Both the position numbers and the translations under genes were made by a program. A stretch of DNA of 23,525 nucleotides from a virus. How positions within the stretch are numbered: position 1 is the stretch's first letter; every line of letters begins with the position of its first letter. Below are positions 13,720 through 20,791 of the stretch, piece by piece. The notes under the pieces were generated by a model. That model was not told the DNA's origin. It saw only the letters and a program-made list of their open reading frames with translations, and searched no databases. The DNA is taken from positions 1 to 23,525 of the IMG/VR virus record IMGVR_UViG_3300027387_000028. One strand, written 5' to 3'.

Positions 13720-14188
13720 GCTTTGGAATTAATTTAAGGTTCATCTCTTCTACGAAATCAAAACCCCAGGTTAATAAATGTTCTTGTAGTGACGCAGAAA
13801 ACTTATCTAGGAAAAACTGCATTGCGGCCGGACTAGTCTTAGTATTCTTCTTAATAACATTATACATACTATTAAAGTTAAGATGTCCTTTATCATTAGC
13901 ACAATCATTTACATATGTCATGATAGATGGACTAAAAGAAGTATGTCTTATAACATCCTGATCATCAGGAGTTGTTACATCATTCTTAAAAGGATCATGA
14001 TTACAGTTACTTTTACTGCAATCTTTTGCAAGCAATAAGATGTACGGAAGGTTCTCTTCCAAGTCTACTGCTTCTATAATACTTACACCGATATATACAC
14101 TTTCTTTGTCAGGACTTGTTAGCATCCCTAATACTCTTTCATAAGTACTATCTGATAGAATAATACTTTCTTGAATGTTCTTTGTCAT
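13703..14188 (-). CDS. Accessory-module paralogue A (short form with shared module)
   Basis: The 161-residue product carries at residues 8-57 the module also seen in the two long proteins downstream: IILSDSTYERVLGMLTSPD, then VSIIEAVDLEENLPYILLL. It lacks the BRCT-like part. The module pattern (Asp/Ser, a Tyr or Phe, hydrophobic helix, Ser-Pro/Ala-Asp, second helix) suggests a pair of helices as in HEAT-like repeats. The C-terminal part is unique to this protein, with a helical segment QFFLDKFSASLQEHLL. It starts on the last base of the upstream stop (TAATG) and overlaps the zincin-vWA gene by 17 bases, so it is translated as part of the same module. No function can be read directly. Confidence 0.75.
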   Translation of the reverse strand: MTKNIQESIILSDSTYERVLGMLTSPDKESVYIGVSIIEAVDLEENLPYILLLAKDCSKSNCNHDPFKNDVTTPDDQDVIRHTSFSPSIMTYVNDCANDKGHLNFNSMYNVIKKNTKTSPAAMQFFLDKFSASLQEHLLTWGFDFVEEMNLKLIPKHVKQS

Positions 14189-14535
14189 TAGTCTTCAATT
14201 TTTAATGTTTTAATTCTCCACAGTGGGTGTTCATTACCACTAACTGCTTTGACCCATTCTTTTGCACTAGGTATATAACCATTGCAATCTTCTTTTACAT
14301 GTTGTTCACCTACATATCTGGTGTATACAGTTCTACCTGCTGTGTTTACAAAGCTTACTCCGAAGATCTTTTCAGCTTCAAATATACCTTCACTATGATG
14401 ACGAAATATTCGGTGGTCACTATGACCTACCCATGATTTAGTCTCATCAAACCAGTTATGTATATGTGTGTAATCTGTTAGTTCACCACCCCACCTTCTA
14501 GCGGATGATTTAGCATGTTCATTCGGATGTGCCAT
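14188..14535 (-). CDS. DUF6915-like His-rich protein
   Basis: I start at the ATG at 14535 (MAHPNEHAKSSARRWGG), giving 115 residues; the in-frame M codons at 14556 and 14550 would lengthen the overlap without adding conserved sequence. The protein has an unusual density of conserved-looking His and Arg: HAKSSARRWGG (7-17), IHNWFDETK (25-33), HRIFRHHSEGIFEAE (41-55), and GEQHVKED (76-83). From memory this matches DUF6915, a small bacterial and phage family of unknown function. The clusters RHH and EQHV could form a metal or nucleic-acid site. It overlaps the upstream DUF6878-like gene by 17 bases. Confidence 0.65.
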   Translation of the reverse strand: MAHPNEHAKSSARRWGGELTDYTHIHNWFDETKSWVGHSDHRIFRHHSEGIFEAEKIFGVSFVNTAGRTVYTRYVGEQHVKEDCNGYIPSAKEWVKAVSGNEHPLWRIKTLKIED

Positions 14536-14875
14536 AGTCACCTGATGCATCAGCACTTTCTATACTTCTTATAACACCGTCTACTTTCCAGGTCTTATCT
14601 TCAATATTTATTCTTACTGTACCATAACCACCGTCATTGTTATACCAATCATACTCATAGTTATTACTAAGAACTTCATAAAGCATTTCTTCTACCTTAG
14701 ATAGAATGACATCATCTACATCTATAGTATTAGCATCCTCATCTTCACAGTATACATGTTCTATTGAACCACTATCTCCACTACCGTCGTATTGAGCAAC
14801 AAGTTCAGTTATACCCATGTTCTTAAGGGAGGATACAAATGCTGCTTCCTCTAATTCATCATTAAATGCACTCAT
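14519..14875 (-). CDS. DUF6878-like small acidic protein
   Basis: The 118-residue product is strongly acidic and carries two distinctive segments: QYDGSGDSGSIE (28-39) and DWYNNDGGYGTV (76-87), separated by a helix (VEEMLYEVLSNNY). The order YDGSGDSG, helix, NNDGGYG and then a beta-rich end is what I recall of DUF6878, a small family of unknown function. Gly/Asp loops of this kind may bind metal. It lies five bases after the GIY-YIG-like gene in an A-rich leader and overlaps the DUF6915-like gene by 17 bases. The two DUFs together lead into the MoxR/vWA module, but whether they belong to it is not shown. Confidence 0.65.
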   Translation of the reverse strand: MSAFNDELEEAAFVSSLKNMGITELVAQYDGSGDSGSIEHVYCEDEDANTIDVDDVILSKVEEMLYEVLSNNYEYDWYNNDGGYGTVRINIEDKTWKVDGVIRSIESADASGDYGTSE

Positions 14876-14879
14876 AATT

Positions 14880-15302
14880 TTATTTTTTAAGTTTATAAAA
14901 ACGTCCTAGGATATTACCATTCAGATACAAATCTGATTCTAGTACACCGTTGACAAACTGATACTTTGTTTCCATATAAGTTAACTCTGTCTTAGAGTAA
15001 CATATCTGCAGGATATTCCTCTTGATAGGAACCTTATCCTTGTGTGCTTCTTTTAACGTAGCATTACTACTGAAGTAATCCTCATACGCAAGCTTAGCAA
15101 CACGCTCATAATTCTTTTTACGTCTGTCTGCCGGAGTATTCTTCTTGGTAAGTTTCTTCTTAGTAACTCTATGAAAATTCTTCTTACCAATATACGCATA
15201 AGACTTTCCATCTATGATAGCTGTCATTTCATATACAAAACCGACAGCACCTTCAGGAATCATATCAGGTGTAAATACCTGATTCTTGTAGATCCAACTC
15301 AT
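14880..15302 (-). CDS. GIY-YIG-like nuclease
   Basis: The 140-residue product shows GFVYEMT (21-27) followed, after a short charged turn, by AYIGKKNF (37-44), corresponding to the GIY and YIG strands of the GIY-YIG nuclease fold. Further on are an Arg in IKRNILQIC (93-101) and Glu111 in TYMETKYQF (108-116), in the positions of the catalytic Arg and metal-binding Glu. The middle (YEDYFSSNATL) resembles phage proteins of this family. It could cut branched or invading DNA during replication. It is not flanked by an intron, so a homing role is not indicated. The ATG overlaps the primase stop (ATGA). The variant first motif (GFVY) lowers confidence slightly. Confidence 0.65.
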   Translation of the reverse strand: MSWIYKNQVFTPDMIPEGAVGFVYEMTAIIDGKSYAYIGKKNFHRVTKKKLTKKNTPADRRKKNYERVAKLAYEDYFSSNATLKEAHKDKVPIKRNILQICYSKTELTYMETKYQFVNGVLESDLYLNGNILGRFYKLKK

Positions 15303-16273
15303 TTGTTTATTGCTTCTTTTAGTAAAGGATATAATACCTCTCGTGTTTTCTCTAGACCGTGATCTCTTACAGAATCTGATAGATCTTTACTTAGTGGTAA
15401 TGTAACATATGGTATACTATACTGTGCTTCATATTTAGCAGCAGCTTTCTTACCGGCAGTATCATTATCAAATAGAATCACGATCTTTTCATACTTAGCT
15501 CTATACATTGCAATAGCACCCGGAGAGATAACAGTGTTCTCACTATCTGGTGCAACAAACTCAGCATTAAATCCAAACTTACTAAGTGACATAATATCTT
15601 TCAGCGAACTGCAGATAATAAGATTAGGTTGTTCGAATTTTAACTGGTCTGTACCTTGAATGTAATTTTTTGTTTTTAGAAACTTATGATCAGCATTAAA
15701 CGGTTGATACATCTTGTATACGCTACCATCAAGTCTTGTGTATGCATAGATATTAGATCCAGTTATAGAAAGACTTTTGATAACATCATCTTGTTCTTTA
15801 TGCATAGTATAGTCACCGACAGGAACGACACCATACTTAACAAGCGTTTCAGAATCAATACCAAACTGAGTCCAGAACTTAGCATCACCTTTATTCCAAG
15901 AACGCTTTGTGAAATCAACAATCTTATATCTTGCTAATCTCTTAAATGTTCTTATGTCATCAGTTGTACCAAGCATCAAAAACTCTCTGTAGTCTTTTAT
16001 AACCTTATTCGCAGCTGCACCGAACTCAAGATCATAGAGTTCCATTACTAACTTTATAGCGGAGCCACCATTACCAGATGAAAAATCTTTGTAATAGTAT
16101 TTGCTATCAGCATAGAATATTGAAAAACTAGGTGTTCTTTCTGTAGGATTAAACAATGATTTAATCTTTACATCTTGACCTACTAGTTTCTCACTCAGAT
16201 TACAATAGTGCTCAAAGATCCAGTGATCAGGAACATCTATAATACTAGACACTAGATTTTTAGTACTTATCAT
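15299..16273 (-). CDS. DnaG-type primase without zinc finger
   Basis: The 324-residue protein begins with a primase-like region: FNPTERTPSFSIFY (41-54) and YYYKDFSSGNGGSAIKL (59-75), the layout of a CHC2-type zinc domain whose cysteines are missing. The C-terminal half is a Toprim domain with LIICSSLKDIM (218-228) and ILFDNDTAGKKAA (266-278; Asp269, Asp271). The usual metal-binding Glu of Toprim motif 1 is replaced in the SSLKD segment, as in many phage primases of this group. It would make RNA primers for the helicase-polymerase machinery. A strong terminator lies directly upstream, so the gene may have its own promoter or depend on read-through. The ATG overlaps nothing upstream. Confidence 0.85.
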   Translation of the reverse strand: MISTKNLVSSIIDVPDHWIFEHYCNLSEKLVGQDVKIKSLFNPTERTPSFSIFYADSKYYYKDFSSGNGGSAIKLVMELYDLEFGAAANKVIKDYREFLMLGTTDDIRTFKRLARYKIVDFTKRSWNKGDAKFWTQFGIDSETLVKYGVVPVGDYTMHKEQDDVIKSLSITGSNIYAYTRLDGSVYKMYQPFNADHKFLKTKNYIQGTDQLKFEQPNLIICSSLKDIMSLSKFGFNAEFVAPDSENTVISPGAIAMYRAKYEKIVILFDNDTAGKKAAAKYEAQYSIPYVTLPLSKDLSDSVRDHGLEKTREVLYPLLKEAINK

Positions 16274-16291
16274 ATGCTAAAGTTTAAAGAT

Positions 16292-16319
16292 AAAAAAGGG
16301 GATGCTTCCACCCCCTTTT
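16292..16319 (-). terminator. Strong intrinsic terminator after the SSB-like gene
   Basis: Read on the - strand, AAAAGGGGGTG (16309-16319) pairs with CATCCCCTTTT (16294-16304), an 11-bp stem with one G-U wobble, around a GAAG tetraloop (16305-16308), and the U tract continues for two more bases to 16292. It lies between the SSB-like gene and the primase, dividing the - strand block. On the + strand it is followed by only one T, so it is directional. Confidence 0.8.
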
Positions 16320-16336
16320 AGTATCAGATAATTAAA

Positions 16337-17017
16337 TTAGAGTTCAAAGTCACTACTCACAGAAGAGGACGTTGCGACGTTACCAGATCCAAATGAATCT
16401 ACAGTCTCAACTTTCTTCTTCTTAATGTGTAGGTCTTTGTCAAATGCAATAACATTAGCTGCATTCTCAACAGGTGCCATATTATAAACACCGCGTTGAT
16501 TACGAACCAAGAACAAGTCATGGTTAGTATAACCGTCTTTGTTAGTATACTCTTTACCACCAATACACATCATTACAAACTTATCTTTGAATGGAGCATC
16601 TTCGTTGAACTTCTCTACATATTCTTCAATAGTTTCAAAGACACCATCGTTATCTTCCATCCACTTGTAAGAATTAGTATTTCTAGCAAGAGACTCAAGC
16701 GCTTTCAAGATGTCGTTCTGACGATATACTTCGATACCAGTCTTAGTAGTACCATCTTTGTATGCATACTCGTTGGTCTTAACTTTACCAACTTGACCAA
16801 GATGTCTTCCTGCATCAGGATTGTTCTTGTCAATATAGAAACCTTCGAAATTCTCAATAGGTTCTGTCTCTACGTTCATTACTAAGAAAGATGCACTTGT
16901 ATCATAGCTTGGTGTTTCCAATTTGATACTGTTGATCTTACATACTACATTACCAGGAGCGATAACTTTCGGCAATCCTGAACCTTCTGAGGATTTTAAA
17001 TTTTTGATACTAATCAT
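16337..17017 (-). CDS. SSB-like single-stranded DNA-binding protein
   Basis: The 226-residue product has an N-terminal beta-rich region (about 20-170) and a Ser-rich tail ending in SSDFEL, the acidic C-terminal type used by SSB proteins to recruit partners. No textbook OB-fold motif can be read, so the call rests on this layout and on context: the gene follows the Sak4-like ATPase by 11 bases, and phage Sak4 recombinases are commonly encoded beside an SSB. It would bind exposed single strands during replication and recombination. A Lys-rich stretch (HIKKKKVETV) lies just before the tail. The terminator follows 17 bases after the stop. It could also be another beta-barrel replication factor. 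Confidence 0.6.
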   Translation of the reverse strand: MISIKNLKSSEGSGLPKVIAPGNVVCKINSIKLETPSYDTSASFLVMNVETEPIENFEGFYIDKNNPDAGRHLGQVGKVKTNEYAYKDGTTKTGIEVYRQNDILKALESLARNTNSYKWMEDNDGVFETIEEYVEKFNEDAPFKDKFVMMCIGGKEYTNKDGYTNHDLFLVRNQRGVYNMAPVENAANVIAFDKDLHIKKKKVETVDSFGSGNVATSSSVSSDFEL

Positions 17018-17028
17018 TTTTCTACTTT

Positions 17029-17772
17029 TTAATCAATGTAAATTTCTGTCCAATTAACTTTTACAGTTCCGTCTTCTAACATTTCAGACAAAACTATCTC
17101 TTTATTACTTAAGTGCGCAGGTCTAGCTCCGCAAGCTACTTCATCAGAGGTCTTAAAACTAATAATGTTTTTCTTACCTTTACGATACAAGTAACCGATA
17201 GAATCAGAGTTTGATGCGGTAATACGTTTAAGTTTACCTGTCAAATCTAAATCTAAGGAGTTAAACTCTGAACCATTCTTTTCAAGCATTGTGTCTTTCA
17301 CGTGACCAACTAAGATTGTACGATCCGCCCATGACTGGATGTAGTTTACAACTTTAGTAAATGCTTCTCTTAAGTATGGGTAACCAGCACCATTAGGTAG
17401 ACTCAATATGTTTCCATACTTAGGTTTACCGTCTGTTAACCAGTTTTTACCCATCGGAGTTTTCATATATAACTCCTCAGCATATGGTATACACATCTCT
17501 TCTAATGCAGTGATTGTGTCAATAGCTACGTACTTGTAAGGATTACCTGCGTCCTTAATAGCTTTACCGATATGCTTAATTTCTTCAACAGACTTTGCTT
17601 CAATCTTTAGAGCATCTAGATACTTAGAACCTCCTTCGAGATCTAGTATTAAACAGTTGTCTAATTGTGATAACAAAGTTGTTTTACCCGTTTTGGGTTT
17701 AGCAAAAATAATCAGGTTCTTCGGACTTGTATTCTCCGCAGGAACCTTTGCTGTAGGTAGTGTGATCTCCAT
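17029..17772 (-). CDS. Sak4-like RecA-fold ATPase (AAA_24)
   Basis: The 247-residue protein has AKPKTGKTTL (24-33, Walker A), ILDLEGGSKYLD (42-53), Walker B YVAIDTITAL (81-90) and a later TILVGHVKD segment typical of AAA_24 phage nucleotide-binding proteins. The family includes Sak4, a RecA-core single-strand annealing or recombination ATPase that works with phage SSB. Here the SSB-like gene follows directly, and a RecB-like nuclease lies further down the block, making a plausible recombination set. There is no DNA-binding extension as in full-length RecA. The ATG at 17772 follows an A-rich leader and a gap of 13 bases. Confidence 0.85.
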   Translation of the reverse strand: MEITLPTAKVPAENTSPKNLIIFAKPKTGKTTLLSQLDNCLILDLEGGSKYLDALKIEAKSVEEIKHIGKAIKDAGNPYKYVAIDTITALEEMCIPYAEELYMKTPMGKNWLTDGKPKYGNILSLPNGAGYPYLREAFTKVVNYIQSWADRTILVGHVKDTMLEKNGSEFNSLDLDLTGKLKRITASNSDSIGYLYRKGKKNIISFKTSDEVACGARPAHLSNKEIVLSEMLEDGTVKVNWTEIYID

Positions 17773-17785
17773 GTTTTTATAATAA

Positions 17786-18319
17786 TTACTTAACTAAATC
17801 GTTTAACCAAGACTTGCTGCTTACAGGTTTCTTTAATAGAATCGCTGCAAGATCTCTGATAGTCATATCAGAAATAGGAGCATCATCCATCAAAGATGAG
17901 AACTCTTCGAACTCTGTAATTTCAATACCTGAACGAGTAGCAATAGTTTTAGCTGGTGCTTTAACTTTTACTAACTCACTAACAGGAATAAGATATCTCA
18001 AAGCAGAATCAGTTGTAGGTGTGGTATCATACTCATCCTCCCAGTGGGGATTAAAGTGCAACTTCCACAATGTACGTTCTGAATCTTGCGGTACAAATTC
18101 ACCAGAGACAAACTCTGTATAGAAATCAGTACCTTTACGTAACTCACTAGGGAAAAGACTAATGTGTAATTCGTCTTTACCTTTTGGTCTGTACGCTAAC
18201 TTTGGATAAAAATACGCATCAGGAATATTCAATGCTTCGAATACAGGTTGATGTTTCTCTCTTAGCTCAGCAACTTTTGTCTTAGAATCTACTTTTTCTG
18301 TTTTTAAACTTACACTCAT
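17786..18319 (-). CDS. Conserved replication-block hypothetical (177 aa)
   Basis: The 177-residue product is soluble, with a beta-rich core (FYPKLAYRPKGKDELHISLF, then TLWKLHFNPHWEDEYD) and a C-terminal helical region (DMTIRDLAAILLKKP) ending in WLNDLVK. It has no recognisable enzyme motif. Its ATG overlaps the helicase stop by four bases (ATGA), and the Sak4-like gene follows after 13 bases, so it is almost certainly a replication or recombination accessory factor. The C-terminal short helices could be a peptide used to dock on the helicase or SSB-like protein. I do not recognise the family. Confidence 0.65.
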   Translation of the reverse strand: MSVSLKTEKVDSKTKVAELREKHQPVFEALNIPDAYFYPKLAYRPKGKDELHISLFPSELRKGTDFYTEFVSGEFVPQDSERTLWKLHFNPHWEDEYDTTPTTDSALRYLIPVSELVKVKAPAKTIATRSGIEITEFEEFSSLMDDAPISDMTIRDLAAILLKKPVSSKSWLNDLVK

Positions 18320-19305
18320 ATTTTAACTCTTTTTTCTTGTTGAGGTGGTGTAGGCATTTCTGAAATACGCATGCGTTCAAACTCTGCTTTGAAGAAACTC
18401 ATACGAGCATCACCATTGCGGCATTTCAAGAAGTGCAATACAAGCACCCGATCATTTTCTATGATATACTTATCAGGACCATAGAACCTAATCTTTTGTT
18501 TAGCAGGTCTATTGATACCAATAAGTGTATCAGCGTGTTGAAGCAACGCATCTGAACCGAAGATATCAGACTCTAGTATATAATTACCATACTTACCGTC
18601 TTCATTCCTCTCAGGATTGTCAATACCACGATTTAACTGAGTGAGAATTATGAACGCAATAGGATATCTCCTCTTGAGTTCTGTAACCATCTCACCAAGA
18701 TTATACAAGGTATCAAACTTATCCTTCTCAAATGGTGCTTTCTTTAACAGCAAAGAGTGATCTAAGGTAACTACTGTCTTTGTAAAGTCTACTGTACCGT
18801 CTTCGTTTTTAACAGCATGATGATTCATGTAAGCTGTTATAGTTTCTCTTAATTCATTAACGGTCAGTGGTTCTTCTACAATGTCAATAGGAATCTTAAC
18901 TCTCTCTTTGGCATGTTCATAGCATACTGCTAGATCTTCATTCGACAACTTTCCATCCGCACTACATAAGTACTTATATGATTTACCAAGTACACTGGAA
19001 AACTCTCTAATTGCAGAAGTACGAGCAAGCATTTCGAACTGAAATTCTAATACTCTGAACTTCTCATCAGGATTAAGTTTGAACGATTCACGTACAATCT
19101 GATCCTTAATTAGAGTTTTTCCACTACCGGGACGACCACCTATTACAGTCATTGAGTGCCATTCAAGACCGTCAGTAGTCGCATCATTAAACTTTTCCCA
19201 CGGAGTTTTCAAGCTGCGAATGTGACCATCCATTCTACCTTTGAGGTAAACTAAGGAGTCAACGAATCCTTGCTTCTGGTCTTTCCAAAGCTTTTTATTC
19301 TCCAT
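18316..19305 (-). CDS. DnaB-type replicative helicase (SF4)
   Basis: The 329-residue protein is a RecA-fold motor: Walker A GGRPGSGKT (56-64), Walker B TVVTLDHSLLL (177-187, Asp182), the LTQLNRG motif (221-227, Gln223), and an end motif KCRNGDARM (294-302) in the place of the DnaB arginine-finger or hairpin region. It would unwind DNA at the fork as a hexamer. The N-terminal DnaB domain is absent, leaving a short 50-residue lead, so the primase or loader contact must differ from E. coli. The next gene starts on its stop (ATGA). Upstream are a small membrane protein and a candidate loader-like gene. Confidence 0.9.
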   Translation of the reverse strand: MENKKLWKDQKQGFVDSLVYLKGRMDGHIRSLKTPWEKFNDATTDGLEWHSMTVIGGRPGSGKTLIKDQIVRESFKLNPDEKFRVLEFQFEMLARTSAIREFSSVLGKSYKYLCSADGKLSNEDLAVCYEHAKERVKIPIDIVEEPLTVNELRETITAYMNHHAVKNEDGTVDFTKTVVTLDHSLLLKKAPFEKDKFDTLYNLGEMVTELKRRYPIAFIILTQLNRGIDNPERNEDGKYGNYILESDIFGSDALLQHADTLIGINRPAKQKIRFYGPDKYIIENDRVLVLHFLKCRNGDARMSFFKAEFERMRISEMPTPPQQEKRVKI

Positions 19306-19316
19306 ATGTAGTGTGA

Positions 19317-19511
19317 TTATCGTTGCTGAATATCAATCCAGCGATGTACAAATCTATAAAATGTATGTGATAAAACCAAAATAAATTCAATAATTAAATA
19401 CTGAAAGATACTAACATCTATCACAAAATTACTAAGAATCAAATAGCATATGACCGATAAAATAATCGACGTCAATAGCTTAGCTATGATTTTTTCTATT
19501 TTTAAACTCAT
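19317..19511 (-). CDS. Small membrane protein in replication block
   Basis: The 64-residue product has a basic N-terminal start (MSLKIEKIIAK), a first hydrophobic helix (about 11-27), and a second (about 33-53), ending in a basic aromatic tail (YRFVHRWIDIQQR). It overlaps the upstream gene by four bases and precedes the helicase by 11. A membrane protein at this place could tether the replication apparatus or act on the host envelope; neither is shown. Alternatively it is a small accessory protein unrelated to replication. Confidence 0.6.
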   Translation of the reverse strand: MSLKIEKIIAKLLTSIILSVICYLILSNFVIDVSIFQYLIIEFILVLSHTFYRFVHRWIDIQQR

Positions 19512-20068
19512 ACTACTTTTTCTGAAAAATGTGGAGAGTTATCTTGGTCATCTCCGCTTAATACAATGTCACAACAATTTGCTAATTCAGAATCCCAAGA
19601 CTTATCTGAATTTTGTTTACGTATAAAATACTGTGAGTTACGCATAAACTTGAAATTGTCTTTTTCGAAACTGTCTACATAGTATACTGTAGCTGCTATA
19701 ATAGTCTTCCAGTCATACTTGTAGTTCTTAAAGAACCATCTGAATGCTTCTTCAATGTTTCTTTTGTTTACTCTAGCAGGTTTGCCAGACGGTAGTTTAC
19801 CTTTAGGAAAGATATTAAGAAATACATCAACATGATCTAGTGAATTACTAGTAGAATTTTCATTCTTAGTTAAACTCTCTAAAAGCAAATCACCCTTGCT
19901 GGTAATTTTGGAACTTTCTATATAACCTTCAGCAATTAGTCCACGTAATTCTAACTGTGGATTAATATTCTTAGCTAGATTTTTGTTTTTGATACACCAT
20001 AGTAAGTATAACTGATTAGGTGTTAAGTTATTATCCTCTATAAACTGAAAAAGTTGTAGCATGTCCAT
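19508..20068 (-). CDS. Candidate replication accessory protein (winged-helix-like N-terminus)
   Basis: The 186-residue product has a helical N-terminal part (LFQFIEDNNLTPNQLYLLW, then LRGLIAEGYIESS and ITSKGDLLLESL) that reads like a winged helix: two helices, a turn and a short beta wing with 'ITSKG'. After a Ser/Asn-rich linker the C-terminal domain (about 75-170) has EAFRWFFKNYKYDWKTII and KFMRNSQYFIRKQ. It lies between the DnaA-like gene and the helicase, where phages often encode a replisome organiser or helicase loader. No ATPase motif is present, so it would not be a DnaC-type loader. I therefore call it only a candidate. Confidence 0.55.
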   Translation of the reverse strand: MDMLQLFQFIEDNNLTPNQLYLLWCIKNKNLAKNINPQLELRGLIAEGYIESSKITSKGDLLLESLTKNENSTSNSLDHVDVFLNIFPKGKLPSGKPARVNKRNIEEAFRWFFKNYKYDWKTIIAATVYYVDSFEKDNFKFMRNSQYFIRKQNSDKSWDSELANCCDIVLSGDDQDNSPHFSEKVV

Positions 20069-20082
20069 ATGTTTCTGCTAAT

Positions 20083-20574
20083 TTAGATATTAATAACGTA
20101 ATCTAGTACTTCAGAATTAGGATGTTTTCTTAGTTTCTCCAAAAATGTGTTATATAACTTACGCATAGGAACCTCGTTGTATAACAATGCTTCTTCTACA
20201 CGTTTACGTGCAAGAGTAACCGTGCTACGAGAAGAACCAATACGTGATGCTATTGCTTCATCAGTATAACCCATCTTACCTCCAATGTATGCAAGTACTT
20301 GTCTAACAGTTGCTTTACCTTTATCTTTATTATTCTTATGAAGATTGATTGATTTAGGATTAATCTCAAGAGCAATATCGACAAGATCTTCTAGTGAAAC
20401 TCTAAAGTCAATAAATACATCATGGTATGTTACTTTCTTTATGATCTCACTTTGTTCTATTGCAACACCTACATTTTTAGCAAATGTTCTTAGCACACCA
20501 TTTAGTTGTTGGTTTAGTATCAGTACTGCATTATCTAATGCCTCCTGCACCTTTGTTTGTACTTCTGAATTCAT
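20083..20574 (-). CDS. DnaA-domain-IV-like DNA-binding protein
   Basis: The 163-residue product has a helical N-terminal half and, at about 87-128, KATVRQVLAYIGGKMGYT, then AIASRIGSSRSTVT and LARKRVEE. This follows the DnaA domain IV pattern (Arg-Gln, helix, Tyr-Ser/Thr spacing, Gly-x-x-Arg-x-Ser/Thr-Thr-Val helix-turn-helix, then Arg/Lys-x3-Glu). No AAA+ domain is present. It would bind DNA sequence-specifically, perhaps as the phage origin recogniser or as a repressor or decoy of host DnaA boxes. It overlaps the upstream small gene by 44 bases and precedes the candidate accessory protein by 14. Resemblance to other Trp-repressor-like HTH proteins is also possible. Confidence 0.7.
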   Translation of the reverse strand: MNSEVQTKVQEALDNAVLILNQQLNGVLRTFAKNVGVAIEQSEIIKKVTYHDVFIDFRVSLEDLVDIALEINPKSINLHKNNKDKGKATVRQVLAYIGGKMGYTDEAIASRIGSSRSTVTLARKRVEEALLYNEVPMRKLYNTFLEKLRKHPNSEVLDYVINI

Positions 20575-20791
20575 TTCTTGATATTTTAAAATCTCTTTTT
20601 AAGTCTAACTTACTTTCATATGCTGCAATTATACTACCAATACCTGTCATCTTGATACCAGCTTGGGATAATGCATCATGTAAACACTTGTTAGTAAAAG
20701 TACCTTTAGTTGTAACTACTTTAAATTCTACTTCACCATACTTAGTAAGTTTAGTAGTAACTCTTACGTTTCTTGTGTCTATATTTACCAT
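20531..20791 (-). CDS. Small hypothetical protein between UDG and DnaA-like gene
   Basis: The 86-residue product is soluble, with a beta-hairpin-like N-terminal half (NVRVTTKLTKYGEVEFKVVT), a short helix (CLHDALSQAGIKM) and a basic polar tail (RSTNKGAGGIR). It overlaps uracil-DNA glycosylase by seven bases and the DnaA-like gene by 44, the last part in a different frame. No family is recognised. Its size, soluble character and place suggest a small accessory factor of DNA metabolism, but this is by position only. Confidence 0.6.
   Translation of the reverse strand: MVNIDTRNVRVTTKLTKYGEVEFKVVTTKGTFTNKCLHDALSQAGIKMTGIGSIIAAYESKLDLKRDFKISRNEFRSTNKGAGGIR

Noticed and set aside
11478-13961. Open frames on the + strand inside the MoxR, vWA and paralogue genes
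   Set aside because: They lie entirely within genes with strong motif evidence on the - strand and have the odd Ser/Cys/Ile-rich composition of antisense frames.
14880-15302. Homing endonuclease or intron signal around the GIY-YIG-like gene
   Set aside because: Neighbouring primase and DUF6878-like genes are intact with coupled starts, and no split gene or intron boundary is seen.
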